Source: Neospora caninum Liverpool (Eukaryota > Apicomplexa > Conoidasida > Eucoccidiorida > Sarcocystidae). From it: a stretch of 64,000 bases of DNA. Under the pieces are notes generated by a model. It saw only the letters and a list, made by a program, of their open reading frames with translations. It was not told the origin of the DNA and ran no database searches. Below are positions 23,626 through 35,236 of the stretch, piece by piece. The position numbers and the translations under genes are program-made. The DNA lies in assembly GCF_000208865.1 (NCBI RefSeq), contig NC_018394.1:4777797-4841796 (forward strand). Direction: 5' to 3'. The stretch's first letter is position 1. Each line of letters opens with the position of its first letter.

Positions 23626-26511
23626 GTTATGACGCCAGTATTGTCCGACGGGCTCAGGGGACAGGCGATCTAGCGAGTTGCGTCAGAGATCGTGAACCAC
23701 CCCGTGTAGGGCGTTCAGTAGGTCCCCGCTAACGGGGACTCTCTCAGAGAGTGGAGATCCGAACGATGCGTTGCGTCTGTTGCTGAAGATGCCTGGGACT
23801 CACCTTTGCTGGCGTCAGCACCCTGCAGCGTTTCTCGTTGGGTGCGTCAAGAAGGAAGAGGTTCCGTCCTAGATGAAGAGCCGCGCCTACGTCGCCTTCG
23901 TCCATTGCAATTCCCGCCTGGTGACAGAGTACCAGGAAACCCATCCATCCACAAACGAGATGCTTCGCTGCGCGGTTCTGCTGTACACGGCTCTGGAACA
24001 CAACGAGATGGAGAATTCGCCAATGCCCTACAACGGTTTTTTATGAACAGGAATGTGCTGGGATATCTCAACACGCGAATCCCGCCCTTTGCTGTGGACA
24101 CTACAGTCCTGTGGGGAGGGAGAGCAAATGCAGAGAGAAGCTGAACATCTGACGTTCGAAGCCTTGGCCTGTGGATACTGCTGGAAAAACGGAATGTGCT
24201 CACAAGATTTAAGAGCTCGTCGAGTGGCTGCGTGTCTCTCTCTTCCTTCGAGGCGGATTTGATGGTCAGGATCGTCTTTCTGAGGCCGGCATCCGTGAAA
24301 CCCAGACTCCTGTACCCTGTCTCTGTTTCGGCGTCGTACGGCACTAGCACTCCTAAGCCTACGTGACAGCGGCCCACAGGCAGATGCTGGATGTCAGCTA
24401 AAAACGGAGCATCTGGTTCTCTCGGACTCGGCACAGCGCATCTGGACAGTTGCCCTCAAGAGCATATGGGACACTCGGAAGTAGCATCCAACGTTGGAGC
24501 TACAGAGCCGCCCGAGTTTTCCCGCGTGCCTGATCGGCTAGGCATCGATGCTGATGTTGCCGCGTAGCTGCCAATCTTCGTACGAAGATGCATCCTCAAT
24601 CCGTAGACGCGAACCCAAAAAAGGAGGGCAACTCTTTTGTTTCCCCAACCCCGGGGCAAGATACGAACACACGAGACCCTATCAGAGCCTGGGGGCGCCC
24701 GACGGTGTCGCTTCTTCTTTGAGCTTGCCTGACAGATCCGACGAGACAATGGCCTTCTTCCGCTTCTGCTTCCACCTCTGTGTGTTGGCCTCAATTCGCT
24801 CAAGAGACACATCGCCGAAGCCCATCTCTTTGTTCAGCCACTCGACAAGTGCACTTCTAATTCTCCTATACGCCAGCCGCAACAGAGTAAAGCGAGAAAG
24901 AACTGCAACACCACGAAACCAAATAGACCTCAAGAAAGATGAGTGAACGTCTACTGCGGTGCGTCCGCCTCTTCCTGGTACTTTTGGAACATGTCGACAG
25001 CTCCTTACTTGGCATCCTCCACGGGGTGCTCATTCATCTGTTTCTCCGGCTCCTGACTTCTGTTCTCAGTCTTCGTTTCCACGGTGCGGGATTTTTTCCT
25101 TCCTTTCGTCGCGTGAGAGGTTCGCCTAAATGACGCCTCCACAATACGATCGCAGTGCAACAAAAGAGCCGCGAGAAGAAGAGGTACAGATGCGGCGGAT
25201 TCGTTCTTCTTCTCAGATGCGCCGGCATCGAGCTCTTGAGTTCTTCCTGCCATTTTCCCCTTCTGCTTTCGAGGTTGTTCTTCCACATGATGTCTAGAGA
25301 CTAGGGGGGGATCAGGAAGCGTGAGGAGCTCAGGATCAGCACACACAACAGAAAAGGTAGGGCCCTCTGAAGGGACATTGGAGACTACTGCATGTGGCTC
25401 TTGGTCCTCGCGATCACGGAAGAGACAAAGATGATATCCAGGCGCCAACGAGGAAGAAGGAGAAGACGTCGACTCCATAACAGGAAGGCACTCTGGAAGG
25501 TCATAGAAATGTCGCCCTCTTCCGGCAAGCGTCTCATCGCCTGGCATGACTTGTTTCGCCAGAAGGTCGAACACACCTGAAGGCGAGGAAACCGACAGGG
25601 TTCGGCGACGCAGTGACAACAGAAGAGGAAACGCCGACGCTGGCCACATGAGGGAGCTGGTCCACTACAGGGTAGCCCGCGTAGTACGCCTGCGTACCGC
25701 TTTCAAAGGGTTCGCAACAAAGTGGGAAGAAGTTGCAACAACCTGATGGCTCCGACGACCCAGCTCGAGGCTACGAGACGCAGCTGTAATGGGACATCGG
25801 AAAGAGGATCCGTTACGGGGGCGATACTAGGGGCAGCCAAAAGGGGGCTTCCGACAGTGGACCTAGGAAAGTGGCTTTCCATGACAATCCGACGCGAGTG
25901 TCCAAGCGCAGAAGCACAAGCATCTGAGGCTTCTGCATCCGACTCTCTGTTTTCGGCAGTCTCCAGCGACACATTTCCACTCATATCTCTCTGCATTCGG
26001 ACCTCGCGGTCTCCACAGCAGTACACCTACCTGTCAGTGTCAGACCGATTGGCTCCAGCACTAGCCAAGGTTTGTCTTCATTCCGTTGACTCGCGATGTG
26101 CATGCAGAACGCCCAGAGCTCAAACACTCCGCAGCTGTGTGCGCCTGCAACAGCCGAAGAATCGGAGGCGTCACTCGTTGAGCGCCCCCCCAGCGTCAGA
26201 CCCATTTCGTTTCTTAGAGAAGAAGCCCATTTCTCACGGAGCGGAGAGAGCAGTTGAACACCACCAGCCGCGCCAGCAGCTGGCTTGCGTTTGCCTTCGT
26301 TTGGTCCGTCGACATACTTGCCGTGCTCCTGTTTTTCGCTTCTGTCTTCTCTCCGTGTCGCCACTCTTGCCTCGGTCGCCTCATTTTTCTCGCCATTTTG
26401 GCTCTTCTCTCTTTTACGCTCGGCCGCTGCCGTGTCACTCGACGTTCGCGCTCCTGCTGCGGAAGAACCTCTCGCGGGGCGGCTTCGTTTGCGCGTCTCT
26501 TCCGTCTTCAT
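23298..26511 (-). CDS. HPF1: Histone PARylation factor 1 (HPF1) orthologue
   Basis: Six minus-strand exons close in phase to 551 residues: 26511-26031, 25576-25009, 24928-24729, 24397-24204, 23917-23804, 23396-23298. After a charged, low-complexity N-terminus (about 1-100) the HPF1 core follows: a FELWAF block, PIGLTLTGVFDLL, GRHFYDLPE, GYHLCLFRD, a helical block with QRWKQKRKK, LGVLVPYD with GYRSLGFTDAGLRK, and MDEGD (about 486-490). The final exon reads YSLLEQPHFAQVVE. In animals HPF1 binds PARP1/2 and supplies a catalytic Glu (human Glu284, preceded by Asp283) that directs ADP-ribosylation to serine; the Asp-Glu pair is retained here at about 487-488. It is longer than human HPF1 (346 aa) because of the N-terminus and a basic insert around 300-345. 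The intron after exon 3 appears to use a GC donor (GCAAGC at 24728). The start ATG is the first in the frame consistent with exon 1. A nuclear role with a coccidian PARP is inferred. Confidence 0.92.
23589..23625. repeat. TA dinucleotide microsatellite in an HPF1 intron
   Basis: About 18 TA units with one G interruption lie in the last intron of the HPF1 gene, between exons ending at 23804 and starting at 23396. Confidence 0.9.
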
Positions 26512-29500
26512 GACTGGCTTAGAATCGAGAGCCTTCCTCTGTGGAGAGATATTCGTGATGATCACACGCTAAGAGAATCTTTAACATGTCAGCAGTCAAC
26601 TGAAGCCTTCGCTGTGCTACGGAGGGTTTTCAAATAGATGCCACTCAGACCTCAAGAATTAGTAAGACGAAGTCACCGCTGAGCAAATATTCACATGCCG
26701 GAACTCCCAAGATCACTGCCTTGCACAGGGGTGCGGCAACAAACGAGAAAGGGGAAAGTTGCGTCGAGCACGCTCGAAACCGGTTCGATCTTTTCGACCG
26801 TTTCATAGTCCACGGTCACCAGTAGGCTGGCCGGGGTACTGAGACATGGTGCCCGGTAGGCGCCCAGACGCTATTCAAGGGGGATCCAAGGTACACTGGA
26901 GACAAGCACGTCTCCCCAAACATTTTTCTTCTTTGATCAAAAACCGGATAAAGACAGTACGGACAGAAACAACAGGAAACAAGGGCAGCTGACATCGAAA
27001 ATGGCCTTCGCTCAGTCCCTCAGTTGTAGGCGGTCGTCCGCGTAGAACGGCTGCTCCAGCGCCCCCCTGTGCAGCGGTGTGCGGACTCTTGTGGAAACTT
27101 CAGAATCTAGCATGGCAAAGTCTCTCCGTGCTCCGACGAAGCACATCCCACGGGCTAGATGAATCAAGAAGATCAGAAAGGCGTTTCGTGAACCAATAAG
27201 AGGAAAATCATGCTTAAAACGTCTCCGCCCAGGTAGCCGGTTCCGGCAGCGCACGCGTTGTCCGGATGCACATCTGTGCGACTCGGGTGAGTCCCAACCA
27301 TGCGACGCGTGGCTACGTCTACATCATCACAAAGTTCTGGAAAGTCCTGGATTACTCTGACAATTCGCTTGCCATTGTCGAAGACGCAGAGTTACCCTTT
27401 TATGGATTTCACTGAAACCGTTTTGCAAGGGGCTAGGCACACCCCCTGAATTTCCCAAGAGGCGATGTGCCGGACAGCCGAAACTGCGGCAGGTTAGATG
27501 GCAAACCAGCAGTAGTCAACGCACATCTCCACAACTCTTTATGCTGATCTAATCCGTCAGCTTAGGGCTACGCACGTATTCTATGGAATCTTTTTTCAGG
27601 CGAGAGACTGATTACGTGGCATGTGACCCCTGTTGGTATGGGAACACGGACTGTACAAAAAATTGCTGGCGGGAACACGGGTCATCTCTTGGCTCCTTAA
27701 TGATGGCGCGCAAACGGGCACTCTCTCTGCGTTTTTGTGTACGTTCTGACCCCGCACCTTCTCTTCTGTTCTTTACCGTATTGGTGCTATGCTTATACTA
27801 AACCAACAGTGTTAATGACTACAGCTTCCAAGCAAACATAAAGACTGGTAGGATACTGAAATCCAACACTTTTAGCAAAGCGGTCCAGTGGAGTGGTTGC
27901 AGTCACCCAGGCCAAAAGCATTCAAATCATCAATACATACCAATGATTTCTGACAGGGTGGGAAGAAATATGCCTTTTGTCAGAAGCCCTCAAACACACT
28001 CGCGTGCACCAGTGAAGGCACAAGAAGGTGGAGTCAAAAACTGAGTGCGTTCCCACGCTTCGGCAACTCACACAGTGCACAGATCTGATCGAGAACCAGC
28101 ATTCTTGAAGCGACTTCAGTGACAACGGAGCAAGGAGCCGAGCTAGATATGCTGAACCTGTTGAGGGAGCAGATTTCTCATAGCCTCGAACATCTTATCT
28201 AAGGCGCGCTTGACGACCGTTGCATGTTTTTCGAGTAGTTATTTTGTTGGTTGTAGCCGTAGCGCTTAGAAAAAAAGATGATGCGGCTCGTGGATCCTCA
28301 TCGACAAGGTGAAGTTTCACAGCAAAGGCGAATTTGGTTTGTTGTTACTTCACTACCGCAGGTGATCATCGCTACCCCTACGGAGAAACACGACTCACTC
28401 GCTATATAGTGCAGATTGGCATTCTAAAGCCGTGTTGCTTGTCGGCTGGCAGTCGTCGTGCGCTGGAGAAATCTGTTACGTTTCCTCTCGCCATAGACGG
28501 TGCACGCTACACATATAGAGCACATTCTCTTGAGGAAGACTGATTTTTCCGATGACAGCCCGCGACGTCATCCTCGGGTAACACAGACACTTCCCACACA
28601 GTTTACAACTTTAGAGGTGCCTATGTGCTTCTTGTTCTTCACCTCCTGTTTCCGTTCTACGTTTCACCCTCTTGTCCTGTTTCGTCCCATATATTTATTT
28701 ATTTACGTTGTAAAAATTGAGGACATCGTCGAGCAGTCGGATAGAAAATGCAAAACAAAAATATCTGCAGTGACACCCGACAGCCTGTTTTGTTCTAAAA
28801 TCAGTATTTGCTGCTTCGCTGCTCGACGCACTTTCCCCCCAGCGCGCAGTGGCTCAAGCTTTGTTAATAAGTAGGGAAGGAGTTCTGCATGCTTTGCGTC
28901 TATGCACGACAGGCCAACAAAAATTTGCGATGCCCTCCCGGACTGTATGCGAAAAAGGGTGGACACCGAACAAACGAGAATTGGTGTAAAACGTATTTAC
29001 AAGTTGAAGCGTTCGGAGTACCGACGGTGACCAGGATGCAGGAAGAACAACATGCATCGTGTCCGCCTTCAGAATCCCCAGAGAGTGTATCTTCTGCATT
29101 CAGGTTTCAAGGAAACGTAGTGGAGAGACTAACAGAGCAAGGGACAACGGCCACAGTTGACAAATGGCGTCACCCAGCCACGCTCCACGAGGTCGGACAA
29201 GTTTCGTTGGTCTATGCACCGGTCGGAAACGATCACCGTCTGCCGATACTCCGCGTCTCAATGACACAGAGACTCCGCCCGCACCGCGCGACGACTCGCA
29301 CGACTGTCCTGTTCAAAACGCTAAGACCTGGCAGAGCGTCTCCGCAGCGTCCGCCGTCTGGTGCGTGTCGGGGTCGTACACCATGATGCCTTTCACCGAA
29401 TGAAAACCTGCAGCGTCAGTTGCACAGTCCGGCAGCTACTGTGTAAATACGTTCGGTGGTTCGCAGAAAAGGACGAACAGCGGGACACAAATACTGAACG

Positions 29501-29886
29501 GCAGCGAGAAGAATGAGGAAACAGAAAACACCATAGACGGAGAAGGCAACAAAGACGGATAGACCACGCCGAAGAAAATGATGGAAAGTTCCAGACGAAG
29601 ACTCGATCGGCACACCTTTCACGTCTAAGTGCTCGACTGTTTCGGAAGCCGGCTAATGACAAAAAACAGGCAAGACGCTTCCATAGATTCGACTCGCACA
29701 CCACACCCGCCAAGACGGGGGCGCAGGAACTGCGAAGTGATCCGCAGTCGGAAGGTGTCTCCTTACACAAATAATTAGGATACCCCGTAGGAGAGACCGC
29801 GTCAGCATCCCAGAGAAGGAGCGAAACGCTACTCCCAGCTGACGCCCGACAGTTCAATACGATCGTACAAAACTTCAAGATTTTCG
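26512..29886. other. Intergenic region: HPF1 promoter side and TRAPPC13 3' UTR
   Basis: This 3.4-kb stretch separates two minus-strand genes. Its left end should contain the HPF1 5' UTR and promoter, and its right end the TRAPPC13 3' UTR. I found no exon with both splice support and family resemblance. A hydrophobic minus-strand frame at 27012-27254 was not convincing. Confidence 0.45.
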
Positions 29887-32800
29887 TCACCTGGTTGAGA
29901 GATGGTCCTTTCTTGGGGGAGCGCACTCTTTCTTCACGCAGCAGTGGACATGCATCCCGCTCCCACTTTTAACTGGAAGCACGTGTAACACAGAATATGA
30001 AACTGCCACAAGGTTTCTCCCTCGGTAGGTGTGTTTCTTTGTACTTGTGGCATAGCATTCTAGTGGTTTTCGTTTACTTGGACGCCCATTCTTGTGAACC
30101 TCTTTACGTCTATTTTATTCGGAGAGCAAGAGGTTCTTGTGGTCTCTGCTTACCAGGACTCAAGCACACCGCCTCCAGAGTGTACCGTCGCGGCGTCAAC
30201 ATGTCGATGATTCCCAACGGCTGAACACACATGGTTACAATGGCCGAATGGACAACGGGTAACTCGGCACCAACAGCAATTTTCGCAAGGCAGGCATTTT
30301 CCCCGTCCTATCCTTCACACACGGAGGCACAATGAACGCTAGTGGAAAGACGGGTGACGCCACAGTTCCACGAGAGGTCAGCGGCAGTGAGTCATGGCCC
30401 ACAAAAAAGAATGTTGTACCTAAAACCTCGACCAAGTTTGCTCTTTTTTTTGTTCAATGATGTGGTCCTCCCACGCAGTTCTCTTACAGCATCGAGGGCC
30501 CATTCCGGGCTCTAACACCTTTAAAAACTCACCCTAGTGGTGGAACCTTGAATGACGAAGGGCTGGAGGTCGGACGGTCTTAGAATGAGGACTGGACAGA
30601 AAACTTGTTCGATGTGTGCGGAGACCTCAATCTCCACTTGGAAAGGGCTTTCAACCTGTGACACACCCAGACAACGGTAAATGCTGTTGCCTCACGCACG
30701 GCCTTGTCCAAGGCCTTCAGAACACCCCCTGCCCCCAAAACAACTTGACTGGAAGAGTTTCGGAAGACAGCAGCGAGGATCGACGGGGCCCAGGGGTAGC
30801 GTACGTACAACGAAATTGCGGGCTCATCCTTGCAACTGATTGTTAGTTACCGAAAAAAGAGAAATTGTGAATCACAGCCCAGAAGTGCCAAAGCTGGCAC
30901 TGCCGAGTTACCAGAAAATTGCGTAGGGGCAGAATGGACATTACCAGAAAGATCAATTCCGTGACCTGCGCGTTCTTCAAACTCGCGCTACGCGTTTGCG
31001 TCGTGTGGACAAACTCCAGACCAGCAGCACACTTACTTGAACAGAAGCGGGACAGGACACGACTCGCAGACTCAAGGGTTTGGCGCTCCCCGCCAACGAG
31101 TTTGTAAGAGTGTAGTCGTGCATGCATCCAGCCCCTCCTGTTGACGTGCGCCATTCCAGAGCCAGCTGCCCCAAAACAGGGAGTCGCTACAAAGTTGGCA
31201 GGATTCAGAAGGACACAAAAACCCATTTTCCACAATGATGTTCTTCGATGTTCACGGGAACGGTTATGAAACCGTGAGTCCCCGTAACACATTCAGAGCC
31301 CCTGTCCAGTTTGTCGTGTACGAACAGCGAGATTGGCTCAGGGAGAAACCGTCGCGTCTCGTCGAGTGCTCAGTTCACATATTAGACCTTGCAGAACAAC
31401 GAAACAAGTGCCCATTCCCGGAAATGAAGAGGGGATAGAGCACCATCGTTCAAGCTTTCCCGGACTTCCCTCTACCCACCTTGTTCTCGTCACTGGCAAG
31501 CACGCCCTCAAGTTGCTGGATTCTTCTGAAGTCTGACTTCCCTCATGAAGCCTACGCATCTCCTCTTGAAATAATGGTCACGCAAACATTTCCAGGAGGT
31601 TGCTACGTTGGAACGGATTGAGCACAAACGATCGAGGAGCGGCAGGATCCTCTCAGAGTGCGTACCCTGATGAAACTGGCATCCACACCCAGTCTCGTTG
31701 CTGTGGGCGTCAGCGAGAAAACCAGATTATACCGATCCTGAGGCTTGAAGTAGTGAAGCCCTTTGTGGTTCCTGAAAAGTTGACAGAGACAAATTGTAAA
31801 AGGCGCAAAAACTCGGCTACTCGGTTTTCACGAGAGCACTGTAACACGTAAAAGAGCACGAAGCGACTGGAGAGCATACGCCGGAAACCGAATCATCAAT
31901 GGGTATACACACAATAACGCGATTTCCGACTTTTGTCCCTGGCAACGGTTGCCCAACATAGCACACGTTTTTTGCTGGTTTCGGAAACTGAATGGGAAGC
32001 CTCAACCCTGCGAGGGTCATGGAGGAATACGTTCTCTCAATCGCTTCTGACTATTGGAACGAAACAAAACAATATCTGAAGTGTTATTTCCCGTCACGAT
32101 CGTCCACGCGAAAAGCGCCTACATGCTATCACATGGAGGCCCACTATCTAACCGAACCCCTTCGATGCCTTCCACACAGAAGATCGAGGCGTCGCTTAGG
32201 TACACGGGCTGCTGAGACACATTGTCCAAGGAGCATTCGACGAAGGCGCGACCCTGAAAAGGTACAGCCAAGGCAGATCCCACCAAGAACAATGCAATCG
32301 CAACGGCGTGCTAAGCATCTGGCCATTCTGTAGTTTGGCCGCTTGCAAACATTCTGGGGAGGCAACTGGAAAAAGATGCGCCACTGCGGTTGATGGATTG
32401 AATGCAGCCTGGTTTAAAAGGTGTGCTTCAACACGCGATCCCAGGCAAGACAATCGAGAATGGAATCATCAGATTTCCTCCCGGTCTGGAACTACACATT
32501 CGCCTCTCCCACAATACCCGCGGCACTGGCCAACGCATGCAGCAAGCTTCAAAAATTTTGACTCCATGTAACAGCAGGCATTTTTGTGACTTTTCTTCTT
32601 TTCCTGGGTATTGTCCCCCTTTTCTAGGAAATGGGCTCATTCACTCTCAAATAATACAAGTGCAATTTTTCTCAAGTAAGCGGGTATGGGAACGCACCTG
32701 CAGAAGAACAACTCTGTGCCCAACCCTGAATGGAGGGTGGGCCGCAAACTTGAAAGACTTTTTAAAAGATTTTTGTTCTCCCACCGCTGACAGGTAATGT

Positions 32801-33804
32801 GAAACTGCACAAACAAGCCTGATCAATTCACAGCAACGGACAGCAAATCGCACCAAACGATGTTTCAAAGCTGCAGGTGCGGTCAGCATTCTCGGCCAAC
32901 TAAAAACCATATTCTGATATATTTCCTATTTAACGAACAGCAGGCCCCACCTGCAAGAGCTAGTATTTTGTGCTCGATCGTCGCATCTTACGTGTACGTC
33001 CCCGGCTCTTTAAGTTCGTGCACGATAGTGCAGTCAAAGGAGTTCCCCGGGTTTAGGCATCGAATCGGATCTTGTGAATTGTCGAAGAGGAGGTCGCGTT
33101 TCTGACCGATCGACAGTTCTACCTGCAAACACCGAAGGTTGTTAGGAGGAAGCCTACGCTCCACCAGACTGTGGGACGCGACGGTTCAAAACAGTCAAGA
33201 AGGCCGCAAATTGTCGCGCTGTACGATGCGCCGTCTATCGCACGCGAGCTGACCTGGATGATCACATTCACAGCCTGGGCGTTGGACGAGTTAGAAATGT
33301 TGATGTATGCGCTGAAGGTCTCGCCGCTGAAAATTCTCCTGAGCAGACCCGCAGACTGCCGACGGGGAAAGTGGATGTGCACTGGAGTCAATCCACAAAC
33401 AGGAGTGACTCAGAAGCTCCGGACCGGACCTGGGTGAGTCTTACCCCTGTGTTGCAGGCAACAACAGCGCGTGCGTACTGTCGAGGGCTCGCTCAACGCA
33501 ATCCTTCGCCCGCTCCACCTTCTTCTCTATTGACTGGTCCTCAGAAGTAACTTCATCAATACGGAGCAATGGCCATGGCTCGGCGTTGATGGAAGGCTGG
33601 GACAGCCTCATGACTTTCTGCGGCCGCACACAAATACAAGCCGTAAAAGAACACAGTAGCGACATCCGGACTTCGTGGTCCCAAGCCGCTGTGCCGTCAC
33701 CACCAGGACGATTGGGCATGTATAGAAATGTGCTGGGCGGCTTCCACAGGGGTCAAGCGAACAAAGCCTACCAGTGTCAACACGTCGCGACTGTCCGACG
33801 CCAT
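29887..33804 (-). CDS. TRAPPC13: TRAPP complex subunit 13 (TRAPPC13) orthologue
   Basis: Twelve minus-strand exons join in phase to 420 residues, close to human TRAPPC13 (417): 33804-33772, 33617-33445, 33338-33254, 33122-32992, 32818-32698, 32253-32153, 31771-31666, 31186-31037, 30655-30547, 30419-30319, 30220-30154, 29972-29887. Landmarks are MASDSRDVLTLKVMRL at the N-terminus, FSGETFSAYINISN, FDCTIVHELKEPGTYTLVC, LHYFKPQDRY, VLGQLALEWRTS, VESPFQVEIEV, and GIIDMLTPRRYTLEAVC near the end. The order and spacing match the family's beta-sandwich domains. TRAPPC13 is an accessory subunit of the metazoan/fungal TRAPPIII-type Rab1 exchange complex at ER-Golgi membranes. The donor after exon 9 (GTTCCA) and the last exon are the least certain points. 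The gene is divergent from the M16 protease gene. Confidence 0.9.
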
Positions 33805-35236
33805 TTGTTTCACCGGCTGCAAGACGTCAGCATATGTGCCCCTTGAAATGAGAAGAACGACAGGGCACGCCCAGAAATATTTCTACCCACAAAAAAACAC
33901 TACACAGGAGACAGAGTAGTGAGACCAGAAACGGCCTTACAGCAACGTACACAGACTAAGTTCCATTGGCTGCTGGTGTGCCCGGCTGTCCCGAACTCTC
34001 CACGTACACCGGCTGGTTTAACACCGCCCCACAGACTGGCTTCATTCACGTTTTTTAGGATATAAATGATCTTTTATCACTACTGGATACTGTGGATGGT
34101 CCCTCGAAAATCCACAAAACTATGAAACTGGGGGCCGATCTTGGCTATCGCCAGTTTGAGCAAGACGTCACGAGTGGTGGCTTCTACCGCACATGATTCC
34201 ATCTCTTAGTACGCTTCTCGTCAGACACTGAACGAGCTACGTTGTCCACAACGCAGACACCTTGTTTGACAAAAAATATGTATAAGGTAGAGTAGTTGCG
34301 ATTTCTCAAAATCACCACCGCATGCATGTGCTGGCTTGGTCACGGGTCGGCCGCATGCACCTGGTACTAAAGTACTCACTAAAGAACTTGAAGGAGCATG
34401 CGAGGCATATATATGACACTCATTGCGATAGAATTGTCTGCAATAATTACCTTGGCAATCGCTCGTCTATGGGGACGGACTCATGAATCGCTACCCTCTA
34501 GATCTTGGATGCTAACTGCCCCCCTGGGGGAGCGCCCTTTTGCACACGCCGACGAGGAGAGATGAAGACACGGAACTGTGACACATTGCTGGTAGTCCGA
34601 GACATCGGGCTCGCTCGCGTGAGCTGTCGTATAAATAGGAATTTCTGATGAGGTCGGAGGGTGATATGAAGCGGAATGCTAACGCGGAGTCATTTACCTG
34701 TAATTTGCCACGGTCCGCTGTCACGCTTGGCAACTGCAACCACCACTTGGCCGGACCATAGGGACCACCATACACTAGTCAGGAACTGTGGTGGATCATT
34801 TTGCTTAGGCGATGGACGCCACTACATTTAATGCACTATGGCAGATCACAGCGTACTACATTTCTGGCCATCGGTTCCTTTTTTCGACTACCCGGCCATT
34901 TGTGGTTGTTGTCGATCAGGGACTACGGAGCGGCTACTACAGCTCTTCACAAAAGCATCTGCGTACCATCATGGTAGACCGGCGCGATTACCTCAGGATC
35001 CTACTTTTGCCGTCACAGTGTTCCGATGCGTTTTTCCAACTTTCCAAGCGGTCAGGTAAGGCTGTTGCTGCAAGGTCCTCTGATAAATTGTTCTGTACGT
35101 ACACTGACTGTATCCTGGTGGACGCCAGGCCGCCGCGTGTGTAACGCGTTTTTCACCCTTCGTTATATTTGTGAGGGGGGTAAATTTACCGTCGTTGTTG
35201 CCTTTTTGACCCCCCAAGCAGTTTTCGTTGAGCAAG
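33805..35236. other. Bidirectional intergenic region between TRAPPC13 and the M16 protease
   Basis: 1.43 kb lie between two divergent start codons, so promoters for both genes must lie here. No coding exon is supported inside. A cluster of GCATGC elements is annotated separately. Confidence 0.55.
34320..34401. promoter_or_regulatory. Cluster of three GCATGC elements
   Basis: GCATGC occurs at 34320-34325, 34353-34358 and 34396-34401, in the divergent spacer about 0.84-0.92 kb upstream of the M16 start and 0.5-0.6 kb upstream of the TRAPPC13 start. A TGCATGC-type palindrome is a reported enriched promoter motif in Toxoplasma. Function here is inferred from clustering and position only. Confidence 0.4.

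Noticed and set aside
25722..26513. 263-codon plus-strand frame
   Set aside because: Antisense to HPF1 exon 1, which is supported by family alignment and splice phases.
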